Below are positions 25,512 to 34,332 of a stretch of 64,000 nucleotides of DNA, piece after piece. Source of the stretch: Rodentibacter haemolyticus (GTDB lineage Bacteria; Pseudomonadota; Gammaproteobacteria; Enterobacterales; Pasteurellaceae); assembly GCF_015356115.1 (NCBI RefSeq), contig NZ_CP063056.1, positions 558,001 through 622,000 of the forward strand. Direction: 5' to 3'. The notes beneath the pieces were generated by a model. The model ran no database searches. It saw nothing but the letters and a program-made list of their open reading frames with translations, and was not told the origin of the DNA. The position numbers and the translations under genes were made by a program. Numbering within the stretch: position 1 is the first letter of the stretch; each line of letters opens with the position of its first letter.

Positions 25512-26216
25512 GTGGATATTCAACACAATTTGCAACAAATTCATCAACGCATTCATAGCACTTGTGAACAAGTTCAACGGGCATCCAATGCAGTGAAACT
25601 GCTTGCTGTATCTAAAACAAAACCGGTTTCCGATATTTTAGCCGCTTACCAAGCAGGGCAAACCGCATTCGGTGAAAACTATGTGCAAGAGGGCGTAGAA
25701 AAAATTCAGTATTTTGCCGAACAAGGGATTGATCTAGAGTGGCATTTTATCGGCCCCCTACAATCAAATAAAAGCCGTTTGGTGGCGGAATATTTTGATT
25801 GGATGCAAACCCTTGATCGCGCCAAAATCGCCAATCGTTTAAACGAACAACGCCCTCCCAATAAAGCGCCGCTAAATGTACTGATTCAAATTAATATTAG
25901 TGATGAAGCGAGCAAATCAGGTATTCAGCCCAAAGAAATGCTTGAGTTAGCAAAACACATCGAAAATCTACCGCACTTGCGTTTACGCGGCTTAATGACA
26001 ATTCCCGCACCAACAGAAAATATTGAAGAACAGGAAAATACGTTCAAAAAAATGGCGGACTTATTTGAACAGCTCAAACAAGCCTTGCCAAATCAACAAA
26101 TCGACACCCTTTCTATGGGTATGACGGACGATATGCCAAGCGCAATAAAGTGCGGCTCAACAATGGTGCGTATCGGCACGGCGATTTTCGGAGCAAGAAA
26201 TTATTCGCCTAAATAA
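25512..26216 (+). CDS. yggS: PLP homeostasis protein YggS
   Basis: A 234-residue fold-type III PLP-binding protein that keeps vitamin B6 and amino-acid pools in balance and has no known catalytic reaction. Lys35 in L-L-A-V-S-K-T-K-P binds PLP. G-E-N-Y-V-Q-E and W-H-F-I-G-P-L-Q-S-N-K are the conserved family segments, and S-M-G-M-T-D-D-M lies near the C-terminus. The start is GTG at 25512, preceded by AGGAG at 25501. It is divergent from thrA. Confidence 0.94.
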   Translation: MDIQHNLQQIHQRIHSTCEQVQRASNAVKLLAVSKTKPVSDILAAYQAGQTAFGENYVQEGVEKIQYFAEQGIDLEWHFIGPLQSNKSRLVAEYFDWMQTLDRAKIANRLNEQRPPNKAPLNVLIQINISDEASKSGIQPKEMLELAKHIENLPHLRLRGLMTIPAPTENIEEQENTFKKMADLFEQLKQALPNQQIDTLSMGMTDDMPSAIKCGSTMVRIGTAIFGARNYSPK

Positions 26217-26232
26217 TGAGCTTGCCGACAAT

Positions 26233-26266
26233 AAAAAACGCTGACCATAAAAGCCAGCGTTTTTTT
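26233..26266. terminator. Bidirectional terminator between yggS and valS
   Basis: AAAAAACGCTG pairs with CAGCGTTTTTT, giving A- and T-tracts on both sides. It serves two convergent genes. Confidence 0.85.
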
Positions 26267-26271
26267 ATTTA

Positions 26272-29136
26272 TTAAAGTGCCTCAATCGCCTTATACTGCT
26301 CACGGATTTTTTCCAATCCGGATTGGTATTCCGCCATTTTTTCACGTTCTTTTGCTATTACTGCTTCCGGTGCTTTTGCTACGAAAGCCTCATTGCTGAG
26401 CTTGCCCTCGATACGTTTAACTTCATTTTGATATTTCTCAATCTCTTTAGTTAAACGTGCGAGTTCGGTTTCCTTATTAATGAAACCCGCCATAGGCACA
26501 AGAAGTTCCGTATTGCCCACTAATTTTGCCACGGCAAGTGGTGCAACTTCACCTTCGTTGAGCACTTTTACATCATCAAGTTTCGCCATTGCACATAAAA
26601 GTGCGGTCTGTTTTTCAAGGATTTTTTGTTCATCGACATTGATATTGCGGAAAATCAAATCTAAGCCTTTACTTGGTGCGATGTTACATTCCGCACGAAT
26701 ATTACGTACTGCAATAATCACCTCTTTTAACCAGTTGATCTCGTGTTCTGCATTAATGTCGAATGCGGCTTCATTCACTCTCGGGAAAGGTTGCAACATA
26801 ATGCTATCCGCCTCAATGCCCACAAAACCTTTCACTTTTTGCCAAATTTCTTCAGTGATAAATGGAATCAATGGATGTGCCAAACGCAATAATTGCTCCA
26901 ATACACGCACTAATGTTTGGCTTGCTGCACGAATTTGTGCAGAACTACCGTTAGCAAATACCGGCTTGGTCAATTCTAAGTACCAATCGCAGAATTGGTT
27001 CCACGTAAATTCGTAGATAACATTAGCACACAAGTCAAAACGATATTGGCTTAATCCGCTACGGAAGGTTTCCACGGTGCGATTAAATGCCGATTCAATC
27101 CAACGATCCGCCACTGAAAATTCGATTTCACCTTCGCTTAAATCCAGTTTATCGTTGGTGAGAACAAAGCGACTGGCATTCCATAATTTATTGCAGAAAT
27201 TGCGGTAGCCCTCCAAGCGTTTCATATCCCAGTTGATATCGCGACCGTTGCTGGCAAGGGCGGCAAGGGTGAAACGCAATGCGTCCGTGCCGTGTGCGGC
27301 AATGCCTTCCGGGAATTGTTTAGCGGTCGATTTCGCAATCTTTTCTGCAAGCTGTGGTTGCATCATATTACCGGTACGTTTTTCAAGCAGATCCTCAAGG
27401 CTGATACCGTCAATCATATCAATCGGGTCAAGCACGTTACCTTTGGATTTTGACATTTTCTGCCCTTGTTCATCGCGAATTAACCCCGTTACATAAACGG
27501 TTTTAAACGGCACTTGCGGTTTACCGTTTTCATCTTTGATGAAGTGCATGGTGAACATAATCATTCGGGCGACCCAGAAGAAAATGATATCAAAGCCCGT
27601 GATTAAAACATCAGTCGGGTGGAACATTTTCAGTTCTTTGGTTTGCTCCGGCCAACCAAGAGTCGAGAAAGTCCACAAGCCTGATGAAAACCAAGTATCC
27701 AACACGTCTTCATCTTGTTTTAATGGTAAATCTGCAGAAAGATTATATTTTGACCGCACTTCTGCTTCATCACGAGCCACGTAAACGTTGCCTGCTTCGT
27801 CATACCACGCCGGAATGCGATGCCCCCACCATAACTGGCGAGAAATACACCAATCTTGAATATCACGCATCCAAGAGAAGTACAGGTTTTCGTATTGTTT
27901 CGGTACAAATTGGATTTCACCGTCTTCCACCGCTTTAGTCGCCACTTCGGCAAGCGGTTTAACGCTGACATACCATTGGTCGGTCAACATTGGTTCAATC
28001 GGTACGCCACCACGATCACCATAAGGTACTTTAAGATCGTGCGGTTTAATTTCTTCCAATAACCCCAAGCGCTCAAAATCTTCCACGATTCTTTTACGTG
28101 CGGTAAAACGCTCTAAACCTTGATAATCTTCCGGAATAAGTGCGGTGTAATTTGGCAAAGTTTTTCCATCAAAACCTATCACTTCCGCTTCTTGGCGAAT
28201 ATCCGCATTAAACGTAAAAATATTTACCAAAGGCAACTGATGACGTTTGCCCACTTCATAGTCGTTAAAGTCATGTGCCGGTGTAATTTTTACACAACCT
28301 GTTCCAAATTCCCGATCTACATAATCATCTGCCACAATTGGGATTTCACGATTGGCAAGCGGTAGAATTACGCTTTTTCCGATCAAAGATTGATAACGTT
28401 CGTCCTCCGGATGAACGGCTACGGCGGTATCCCCTAACATCGTTTCAGGTCGGGTGGTAGCCACCACTAAGTAATCTTTCCCTTCCGCGGTTTTCTCACC
28501 ATTTGCAAGCGGATAGCGGAAATGCCAAAGCGATCCTTTGCTCTCTTTATTTTCCACCTCAAGATCAGAAATAGCTGTATGTAACTTAGGATCCCAGTTT
28601 ACCAAGCGTTTACCACGATAAATTAGACCTTCTTCGTGCAAACGAACAAACACTTCTTTCACCGCATTGGATAAGCCTTCGTCCATTGTGAAACGCTCAC
28701 GTTCCCAGTCAATGGAGTTGCCCAAACGGCGCATTTGTTGCCCGATCGTACCGCCTGAATAGGCTTTCCATTCCCAGATCTTATCGATAAAGGCATCACG
28801 TCCATAATCGTGGCGGATTTTACCTTCTTCGGCAGCGATTTTGCGTTCCACCACCATTTGAGTAGCGATCCCAGCGTGATCCGTACCGGTTTGCCAAAGG
28901 GTGTTATTGCCTTCCATACGATTAAAACGGATTAAGGTATCCATCAAAGTTTGTTGGAAAGCGTGTCCCATATGCAAACTGCCCGTTACATTCGGCGGCG
29001 GAATGGCAATACAATAACTTGGAACGTCCGGATTCTCAGAAGGCTTAAAATACCCCTGTTCTTCCCAGTGTTTATAAAGTGCTTGTTCTACTGCAGACGG
29101 ATTAAAACGGTCTGCCATTTCAAAGGTTTTAATCAT
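26272..29136 (-). CDS. valS: Valyl-tRNA synthetase
   Basis: A 954-residue class Ia synthetase that charges tRNA-Val. The HIGH-type motif is H-M-G-H (55-58, after P-P-P-N-V-T-G-S-L) and the KMSKS loop Q-K-M-S-K-S-K-G-N is near residue 558. The editing domain lies between them. The C-terminal 70 residues are a coiled coil, as in other ValS enzymes. Length matches the E. coli protein closely. In E. coli valS follows holC directly; here 2.3 kb of extra genes separate them. Confidence 0.97.
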   Translation of the reverse strand: MIKTFEMADRFNPSAVEQALYKHWEEQGYFKPSENPDVPSYCIAIPPPNVTGSLHMGHAFQQTLMDTLIRFNRMEGNNTLWQTGTDHAGIATQMVVERKIAAEEGKIRHDYGRDAFIDKIWEWKAYSGGTIGQQMRRLGNSIDWERERFTMDEGLSNAVKEVFVRLHEEGLIYRGKRLVNWDPKLHTAISDLEVENKESKGSLWHFRYPLANGEKTAEGKDYLVVATTRPETMLGDTAVAVHPEDERYQSLIGKSVILPLANREIPIVADDYVDREFGTGCVKITPAHDFNDYEVGKRHQLPLVNIFTFNADIRQEAEVIGFDGKTLPNYTALIPEDYQGLERFTARKRIVEDFERLGLLEEIKPHDLKVPYGDRGGVPIEPMLTDQWYVSVKPLAEVATKAVEDGEIQFVPKQYENLYFSWMRDIQDWCISRQLWWGHRIPAWYDEAGNVYVARDEAEVRSKYNLSADLPLKQDEDVLDTWFSSGLWTFSTLGWPEQTKELKMFHPTDVLITGFDIIFFWVARMIMFTMHFIKDENGKPQVPFKTVYVTGLIRDEQGQKMSKSKGNVLDPIDMIDGISLEDLLEKRTGNMMQPQLAEKIAKSTAKQFPEGIAAHGTDALRFTLAALASNGRDINWDMKRLEGYRNFCNKLWNASRFVLTNDKLDLSEGEIEFSVADRWIESAFNRTVETFRSGLSQYRFDLCANVIYEFTWNQFCDWYLELTKPVFANGSSAQIRAASQTLVRVLEQLLRLAHPLIPFITEEIWQKVKGFVGIEADSIMLQPFPRVNEAAFDINAEHEINWLKEVIIAVRNIRAECNIAPSKGLDLIFRNINVDEQKILEKQTALLCAMAKLDDVKVLNEGEVAPLAVAKLVGNTELLVPMAGFINKETELARLTKEIEKYQNEVKRIEGKLSNEAFVAKAPEAVIAKEREKMAEYQSGLEKIREQYKAIEAL

Positions 29137-29181
29137 TGTTACTCTCTTTATTTTCTAAATTTAATACGTTTTATGTATTAG

Positions 29182-29820
29182 CTATACCGTATATGTATCT
29201 GCGTTATTTTTCATTAAACTTTCCAATTCATTTATTTTATCTAAACAGTTTATATCAGATGATATATAATCTTGATTGTAATCAGATACATAAATAAAAG
29301 GCTTTAATGAATCAGATATATTAGCAAATGTAGTTTTCATAATATTTTTACTTAAAGAATTACTATTATTCCAAATAACTACATCACATTCTTGATTCCA
29401 TCTATCTTTAGAGTCCCTATCCGCGAATGCTCCCGCACTCAAATTACTACTACCAATTATTGAAATTAGAGGTTCCCCCTGTTTTTTTGCTATAAAAACC
29501 TTAGCATGGGAATTAGGTATAAATCTATAAAAGTTAGTTTTACAAAATGAATTTTTATAATGATTTTTTACTTGAAGACAAAATTGATTAAATTGTTTAT
29601 TCCAACTTCCTCGATATAAACCATATATATCTATTTCTAACTTTCTTTTCAAATTAACCGTATTTATTATCTCTGAACTTGTACTAAATTTATTTTCTTG
29701 GAAAAATGCGCTACATAAGATATATTTATCAAAATCACTATTGCCTAAACTAGATAAAATAACATTTCTAAAGAAATTTGGCTTAGCATCTTTTCTTAAA
29801 AAAATAGCAAGCTTATACAT
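29182..29820 (-). CDS. PLD-fold nuclease-like protein
   Basis: A 212-residue protein with one phospholipase D-type active-site half: H105-A-K107 in I-P-N-S-H-A-K-V-F, then G-S-S-N-L-S (123-128), then acidic E144 and D146. HxK plus GSxN without the full HxKx4D is the pattern of single-domain PLD nucleases, including BfiI/NgoFVII-type restriction enzymes, which work as dimers without metal. No methyltransferase is adjacent. The gene follows a 73-residue ORF by three bases and is much more A+T-rich than its neighbours, suggesting transfer. Nuclease activity and a defence role are inferred. Confidence 0.6.
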   Translation of the reverse strand: MYKLAIFLRKDAKPNFFRNVILSSLGNSDFDKYILCSAFFQENKFSTSSEIINTVNLKRKLEIDIYGLYRGSWNKQFNQFCLQVKNHYKNSFCKTNFYRFIPNSHAKVFIAKKQGEPLISIIGSSNLSAGAFADRDSKDRWNQECDVVIWNNSNSLSKNIMKTTFANISDSLKPFIYVSDYNQDYISSDINCLDKINELESLMKNNADTYTV

Positions 29821-29823
29821 AGA

Positions 29824-30045
29824 TTAATAATCTCCCAGTTGTTTACTTCCGACCATTTCTAACTGAGATATAGTTTGCATTACTTCAAAATCTAAATAAT
29901 CAATATCATAACCATATATTACGTTTCTTTTCTTATTTTTGGGAGGAGGAAGGCTACGAGAAAATTTCGATTTATTTGAATTGGTAAAATCACAATAAAC
30001 TTCCCATAAATACATTGATTCAGAAAGACTTAAATTACTTTTCAT
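29824..30045 (-). CDS. Small protein of the PLD pair, function unknown
   Basis: A 73-residue protein with a Ser/Lys-rich middle containing P-P-P-K-N-K-K and a C-terminal half with Y-G-Y-D-I-D-Y-L-D-F. I recognise no fold or DNA-binding motif. It ends three bases before the PLD-like gene, so the two are probably coupled and the small protein may be a partner or inhibitor. The same A+T bias covers both genes. A plausible promoter on the minus strand lies upstream (TTGAGA, 16 bases, TATTCT near 30070-30095). Confidence 0.5.
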   Translation of the reverse strand: MKSNLSLSESMYLWEVYCDFTNSNKSKFSRSLPPPKNKKRNVIYGYDIDYLDFEVMQTISQLEMVGSKQLGDY

Positions 30046-30113
30046 CTTATATAACCTTTGATTAAATTTAATAGAATAGGTTGTAGCAAATTAGTCTCAA
30101 ATATATCACACTA

Positions 30114-30710
30114 TTAGAAGTCTGCTCTTTTGGTATTACAACTAATTAGATCCTCTAATCTTTCACACCACCTCGGCAGCTTATCAACCCACTGTGTTAA
30201 TTCATTTTCACTAAAATGAAAAATTAAATTTGGAGTTTCACCTGAATTATCATAAATAAAAACTTCATCACAGAGTGGTAAAATTTTTACTAAGTTTTGC
30301 AAACTGATGTCGTAACGGTTTCTAATTATTGCCTCATCAATAAAATGCCCACCATTTGCTACTCTTGCTTTTACTCTGTCGATATTAATTGAAACTCTAC
30401 TGACACCTACATAATTTAAACGTACAAAAAAGCCACTTTCTTTCGCCGTTTTCATTCGTTGCAAAATAGAATTACCAGACAAGGTTGATTCCATTGAAAA
30501 TGAGATTTGTTGACTAACTGCGAATTTAAATAGCTCAATCGCTTTCCTACCGGCTTGGCTATCAACTGAACGGGGATTTTCAGGGTTAATTTGCATTGCA
30601 ATATGATCAGAATCAATCACAATTTGTACGGTGTCTTGATTAAATCCTCGTAAAGTCGTTTTTCCAGCCCCATTTGTGCCACAGTAAAAAATGGCAAGGT
30701 TATTTTGCAT
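30114..30710 (-). CDS. Zeta-toxin-like P-loop kinase
   Basis: A 198-residue P-loop protein. The Walker A motif G-T-N-G-A-G-K-T is at about 11-18. It is followed by V-I-D-S-D-H-I-A (32-39), where zeta toxins place the catalytic Asp region, and S-M-E-S-T-L-S-G (73-80), matching the zeta E-T-T-L-S-G signature. R-V-K-A-R-V-x-x-G-G-H and a later R-N-R-Y fit the substrate lid. Zeta toxins phosphorylate UDP-GlcNAc and block wall synthesis. The ATG at 30710 is used. It overlaps an upstream 55-residue ORF by 11 bases. Toxin activity is inferred. Confidence 0.7.
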   Translation of the reverse strand: MQNNLAIFYCGTNGAGKTTLRGFNQDTVQIVIDSDHIAMQINPENPRSVDSQAGRKAIELFKFAVSQQISFSMESTLSGNSILQRMKTAKESGFFVRLNYVGVSRVSINIDRVKARVANGGHFIDEAIIRNRYDISLQNLVKILPLCDEVFIYDNSGETPNLIFHFSENELTQWVDKLPRWCERLEDLISCNTKRADF

Positions 30711-30867
30711 GCTCAATCACTTCTTCATGTCCATCCGGATAGTGACGAACAATATCTCCATTTGGACGTTGGAAAGTCAGAACTTCATGCTTTTTCTTTT
30801 CATTCATCCAAGCGGTAAAAAGAATTTTAAGCTGTTTTTGTTGGGCTAAAATTTCTTCTTTCGTCAT
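30700..30867 (-). CDS. Small protein upstream of the zeta-like gene, possible antitoxin
   Basis: A 55-residue, charged protein (M-T-K-E-E-I-L-A-Q-Q-K start; F-Q-R-P-N-G-D-I-V-R-H-Y in the middle; ending V-I-E-H-A-K). It overlaps the zeta-like gene by 11 bases, the arrangement of a toxin-antitoxin pair with the antitoxin first. It is shorter than known epsilon or PezA antitoxins and has no visible helix-turn-helix. It starts 24 bases after the lipoprotein stop. The antitoxin role is a guess from position. Confidence 0.5.
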   Translation of the reverse strand: MTKEEILAQQKQLKILFTAWMNEKKKHEVLTFQRPNGDIVRHYPDGHEEVIEHAK

Positions 30868-30891
30868 TTGGTAGCTATCCTACTATTTTAT

Positions 30892-31419
30892 TTACTGATT
30901 CAACCGAATCTCATCTATCACTCGTTTGATTTCTTCAGATAAACGGCGTTCTTCTTGGCGGCAGAAACTATAATCACCTAATTTTGCCGCTTCCGGTGAG
31001 CAACGCACCTGTGCATATTGTGATTCAAGGACTTTGAGTAAGGCTTTCTGCTCGCCTAAATAAGTATTTTCACGACTGACTTTTATTGCTTTTTTTATTT
31101 TTTTCTTCGTTTCATTTTCAATAACGACTGATTTTTCTGTTTTTGCAACATCAGATACCGCTTTGGATTCTATATCCGTCTTTTCAGTCATATCATTTTC
31201 CGCTACCGAAGTATTTGCTTTCGATTTATCGGTATTGTCAGCAGTTGTGGACTTTGCGGCTTTCTCAGCTTCTACCGTTTTTGAATGTTGATCCTGTGCA
31301 TTTGCAGAAAGTGCGGTTGATTTTTCCGTAGTTTTCGTTTCTTGATTGTCGCAAGCCGTTAAAACTAAAACACTTGAGCCAAGTAATAGAGATAAAGCAA
31401 ATTTCATTGAAGATTTCAT
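30892..31419 (-). CDS. Hypothetical lipoprotein
   Basis: A 175-residue protein with a lipoprotein signal: K-F-A-L-S-L-L-L-G, then the lipobox L-T-A-C (Cys22 counted from the start M-K-S-S). The next ~80 residues are a low-complexity Lys/Thr/Ala/Glu linker. The C-terminal ~60 residues form a helical domain with two Cys (R-C-S-P and F-C-R-Q) that may form a disulfide. Start 31419 is preferred over one four codons upstream because of the standard signal length and GGGA upstream. Its place 24 bases after holC suggests cotranscription. Confidence 0.7.
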   Translation of the reverse strand: MKSSMKFALSLLLGSSVLVLTACDNQETKTTEKSTALSANAQDQHSKTVEAEKAAKSTTADNTDKSKANTSVAENDMTEKTDIESKAVSDVAKTEKSVVIENETKKKIKKAIKVSRENTYLGEQKALLKVLESQYAQVRCSPEAAKLGDYSFCRQEERRLSEEIKRVIDEIRLNQ

Positions 31420-31443
31420 AGTAAATCCCATTAATTAAAAATA

Positions 31444-31872
31444 TTACGCATTTTCCGTGGAAAGTTGCCAGCCTTGCATACGTAATTGTTTATAACGTTC
31501 TCGTGCTTGTTCCTTTTGAATTTCATCTGCGGGAACAAAATCGATCACTTGAGTAAAACTATGAGTAAATTCAGGGATTTCTTGTTGTAAATTAATCAAT
31601 AAATCACGGCGTTGAGCATTACGTTTTCCGCGCCATGAAATTTCGATAGGCGTCGGGTACTGTGTCGCTTCACCCGATAAATTATGCGGTACAAATTCAT
31701 CGGGATTACGTTGCCAAAGTGCTTCATCAATATCAAGTGCTTGCCGCTCCGTTTCACAAGCGATCAAAATCCGTTTTCCCAAACGCCACGCCGAGGCTGC
31801 TAAATTGCATGCGAGTTGTTCAACGGTAAGGCTTTGTTCTGTCAAAATGTAAAACTGCGCATTTTTTGCCAT
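31444..31872 (-). CDS. holC: DNA polymerase III chi subunit
   Basis: A 142-residue protein with the chi pattern: Q-F-Y-I-L near the N-terminus, then an A-C-N-L-A-A-S-A-W-R-L-G-K-R-I-L-I segment, and L-W-Q-R-N-P-D-E-F-V-P-H-N-L (50-65) which is strongly conserved. Chi binds the single-strand binding protein and links it to the clamp loader through psi. It is followed by the lipoprotein gene and, further on, valS. In E. coli holC and valS are neighbours. Confidence 0.9.
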   Translation of the reverse strand: MAKNAQFYILTEQSLTVEQLACNLAASAWRLGKRILIACETERQALDIDEALWQRNPDEFVPHNLSGEATQYPTPIEISWRGKRNAQRRDLLINLQQEIPEFTHSFTQVIDFVPADEIQKEQARERYKQLRMQGWQLSTENA

Positions 31873-31994
31873 TTTTGTCTCAATTTTACCAAGCTACAAA
31901 TTTGACGATTGTATCGAAAAAGAGGAAAAAAATAAACGGTTTAATCGTGAGTTGAGCCGGCAAAGAAAAACACCTATAAAATCGACCGCACTTT

Positions 31995-32010
31995 TATGAT
32001 CTATATCACA
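31995..32010. promoter_or_regulatory. CRP/FNR-family site upstream of fumC
   Basis: TATGA-N6-TCACA fits CRP with one mismatch, and the inner TGAT-N4-ATCA fits the FNR core exactly. It lies about 95 bases before the fumC start and 125 bases before holC, in a divergent promoter region. Either regulator is possible from sequence. Confidence 0.55.
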
Positions 32011-32102
32011 AAACTGATTTTTGGCATTTTCGTTGCGTTCCATTCATAACTCTGAAGTGTTAGAATTATGCCAATTTTTGTTCTATTAATAGGAGTATCG
32101 CA

Positions 32103-33497
32103 ATGGCATTTCGTATTGAAAAAGACACGATGGGTGAAGTTCAAGTTCCTGCCGATAAATATTGGGCGGCACAAACCGAACGTTCACGCAATAATTTCAA
32201 AATCGGTCCTGAAGCCTCTATGCCGCATGAAGTTATTGAAGCTTTTGGTTATTTGAAAAAAGCAGCCGCATTTGCAAACCATGATTTAGGTGTATTACCT
32301 GCTGAAAAACGTGATTTAATAGCACAAGCCTGTGATGAAATTCTCGCCAATAAATTAGATGATCAATTTCCGCTCGTTATTTGGCAAACCGGCTCCGGCA
32401 CGCAATCCAATATGAATGTGAATGAAGTAGTGGCAAATCGTGCGCACGTTTTAAACGGCGGTAAACTCGGTGAAAAATCAATCATTCACCCGAATGATGA
32501 CGTGAATAAATCACAATCTTCAAACGATACCTTCCCAACAGCAATGCATATTGCCGCATACAAAAAAGTAGTGGAGCATACCATTCCTTGTGTGGCGCGT
32601 TTACAAAAAACTTTCGCAGCAAAATCCGAAGCCTTTAAAGACGTGGTAAAAATCGGTCGTACTCACTTAATGGATGCGACACCATTGACACTCGGTCAAG
32701 AATTTTCCGCTTATGCAGCCCAACTAGAATTCGGCTTACGAGCATTAAAAAATACCCTTCCTCATTTAAGTCAGTTAGCGTTAGGTGGAACCGCGGTAGG
32801 TACCGGTTTGAATACACCGAAAGGCTATGACGTGAAAGTGGCGGATTACATTGCGAAATTCACTGGTCTTCCGTTTGTAACCGCCGACAACAAATTTGAA
32901 GCCTTGGCTGCACATGATGCCATTGTTGAAACGCACGGTGCGTTACGTCAATTAGCGATGAGTTTATTCAAAATCGCAAACGACATCCGTTTATTAGCTT
33001 CCGGACCTCGCTCCGGCATCGGTGAAATCTTAATTCCGGAAAATGAACCGGGCTCTTCCATTATGCCGGGTAAAGTTAATCCGACACAATGTGAGGCGAT
33101 GACAATGGTCTGCGCACAAGTATTCGGTAACGATACCACCATCGCTTTTGTGGGGTCGCAAGGGCATTTCCAATTGAACGTATTCAATCCTGTGATGATT
33201 GCAAACTTCTTACAATCCGCCCAATTACTGGGTGATGCGTGCGTCTCTTTTGATGAACACTGTGCCGTAGGCATTGAGCCGAATTATCCGCGCATTAAAC
33301 AACAGCTTGAAAATTCGTTAATGTTAGTGACCGCACTTAATACGCATATCGGTTATGAGAATGCGGCAAAAATTGCGAAAACCGCGCACAAAAACGGCAC
33401 GACATTACGTGAAGAAGCCATTAATCTCGGCTTAGTCTCAGCAGAAGATTTCGACAAATGGGTTCGCCCTGAAGATATGGTAGGCAGCTTAAAATAA
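32103..33497 (+). CDS. fumC: Fumarase class II
   Basis: A 464-residue, iron-independent fumarase that interconverts fumarate and malate as a homotetramer. The signature G-S-S-I-M-P-G-K-V-N-P lies near residue 317. T-G-S-G-T-Q-S-N-M-N-V-N-E (98-110) and G-R-T-H-L-M-D (184-190, catalytic His) are also present. AGGAG precedes the ATG. In this family fumarase works in the reductive branch to succinate, consistent with a CRP/FNR-type site upstream. Confidence 0.97.
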   Translation: MAFRIEKDTMGEVQVPADKYWAAQTERSRNNFKIGPEASMPHEVIEAFGYLKKAAAFANHDLGVLPAEKRDLIAQACDEILANKLDDQFPLVIWQTGSGTQSNMNVNEVVANRAHVLNGGKLGEKSIIHPNDDVNKSQSSNDTFPTAMHIAAYKKVVEHTIPCVARLQKTFAAKSEAFKDVVKIGRTHLMDATPLTLGQEFSAYAAQLEFGLRALKNTLPHLSQLALGGTAVGTGLNTPKGYDVKVADYIAKFTGLPFVTADNKFEALAAHDAIVETHGALRQLAMSLFKIANDIRLLASGPRSGIGEILIPENEPGSSIMPGKVNPTQCEAMTMVCAQVFGNDTTIAFVGSQGHFQLNVFNPVMIANFLQSAQLLGDACVSFDEHCAVGIEPNYPRIKQQLENSLMLVTALNTHIGYENAAKIAKTAHKNGTTLREEAINLGLVSAEDFDKWVRPEDMVGSLK

Positions 33498-33518
33498 ACT
33501 TCCTTCCGAAATAACGGT

Positions 33519-33546
33519 CAAAGGCGGGCATCAGTCCGCCTTTTTT
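33519..33546 (+). terminator. fumC terminator
   Basis: AAAGGCGG pairs with CCGCCTTT, followed by TTTT. Confidence 0.85.
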
Positions 33547-33550
33547 ATGG

Positions 33551-33638
33551 TGAGTTAAATTTAAAATCTGCAAGTTGCAAAAGTACAAATAGCATGGCGA
33601 GGTGCGGCAATGCTGTAGATATATTAAATTTAATTCTC
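33551..33638. repeat. Dispersed intergenic repeat, copy 3
   Basis: An 88-bp element starting TGAGTTAAATTTAAAAT and ending TTAAATTTAATTCTC, with GCATGGCGAGG and GCAATGCTGTAG inside that parallel the other copies. It lies between the fumC terminator and the next gene. Confidence 0.65.
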
Positions 33639-33704
33639 TCCATTTGAGGTTTTTTAAGAGGCTTTTGCTATAATTCGCCCAACATTGAACTGTGAAATAA
33701 CAAT

Positions 33705-34307
33705 ATGAAAATAAAATATCTTTTTGCTGCAATTTTTATGTTTTTTTCAACCGCACTTTCTGCCCATTGGCAACACGTCGGCAATGCGGAATATACTTGG
33801 GGACCATTCCATGTTTATAGCGTAGCGCTTTCATCTGAAACCGGTTCATATCAGGAAAATCAACGTCCGTTAATGTTTTCCATCAAATACGGAAAACCGA
33901 TTGAAGGCAAAAGTTTCGCGATTAGTCTGATTAAAGAAATGGAAGCGCAACAAGCAAGCACAGATGATACTAACGCGTGGTTAAAAAAGATGCAGGAAAT
34001 TTTTCCTGATTTTTCACCCAATGATATTTTAAATTTTGTCGCCTTAGACAATAAAGGCTATTTTATTGCCAATGACACGATACTCAATCACGAATTTGAT
34101 GCGAAATTTACCGAAGCCTTTGTAAATATTTGGCTTTCTCCGAAAAGCAGTTTTTTAAAATTACAACCGCAATTACTCGGCAAGGAAAAGAGCGGTCAAG
34201 ATAGGAAAGAATTTCAATACCGACCAGCAAGTGAGCCTTTCGATGAAGAAAATCCGATGCCGGAACTTCCACCCAATTATGAGTTAAAAAAAGATTTGAG
34301 AGGATAA
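33705..34307 (+). CDS. Secreted chalcone-isomerase-like protein
   Basis: A 200-residue protein with a signal peptide (residues 1-20, cleavage after S-T-A-L-S-A). The mature part fits the bacterial chalcone-isomerase-like family: V-G-N-A-E-Y-x-W-G-P-F-H-V-Y-S-V-A-L, then W-L-K-K-M-Q-E-I-F-P-D-F and F-V-N-I-W-L-S-P-K-S. Bacterial members are periplasmic and their role is unclear, with no evidence of true isomerase activity. A USS encodes the S-T-A-L of the signal peptide. The C-terminus is Pro/Glu-rich. Confidence 0.65.
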   Translation: MKIKYLFAAIFMFFSTALSAHWQHVGNAEYTWGPFHVYSVALSSETGSYQENQRPLMFSIKYGKPIEGKSFAISLIKEMEAQQASTDDTNAWLKKMQEIFPDFSPNDILNFVALDNKGYFIANDTILNHEFDAKFTEAFVNIWLSPKSSFLKLQPQLLGKEKSGQDRKEFQYRPASEPFDEENPMPELPPNYELKKDLRG

Positions 34308-34332
34308 TTTCCCACACAGTGATCAAAGCGCA

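Noticed and set aside
26480..27016. A 178-codon open frame antisense to valS
   Set aside because: Antisense shadow of a conserved enzyme; no start signals.
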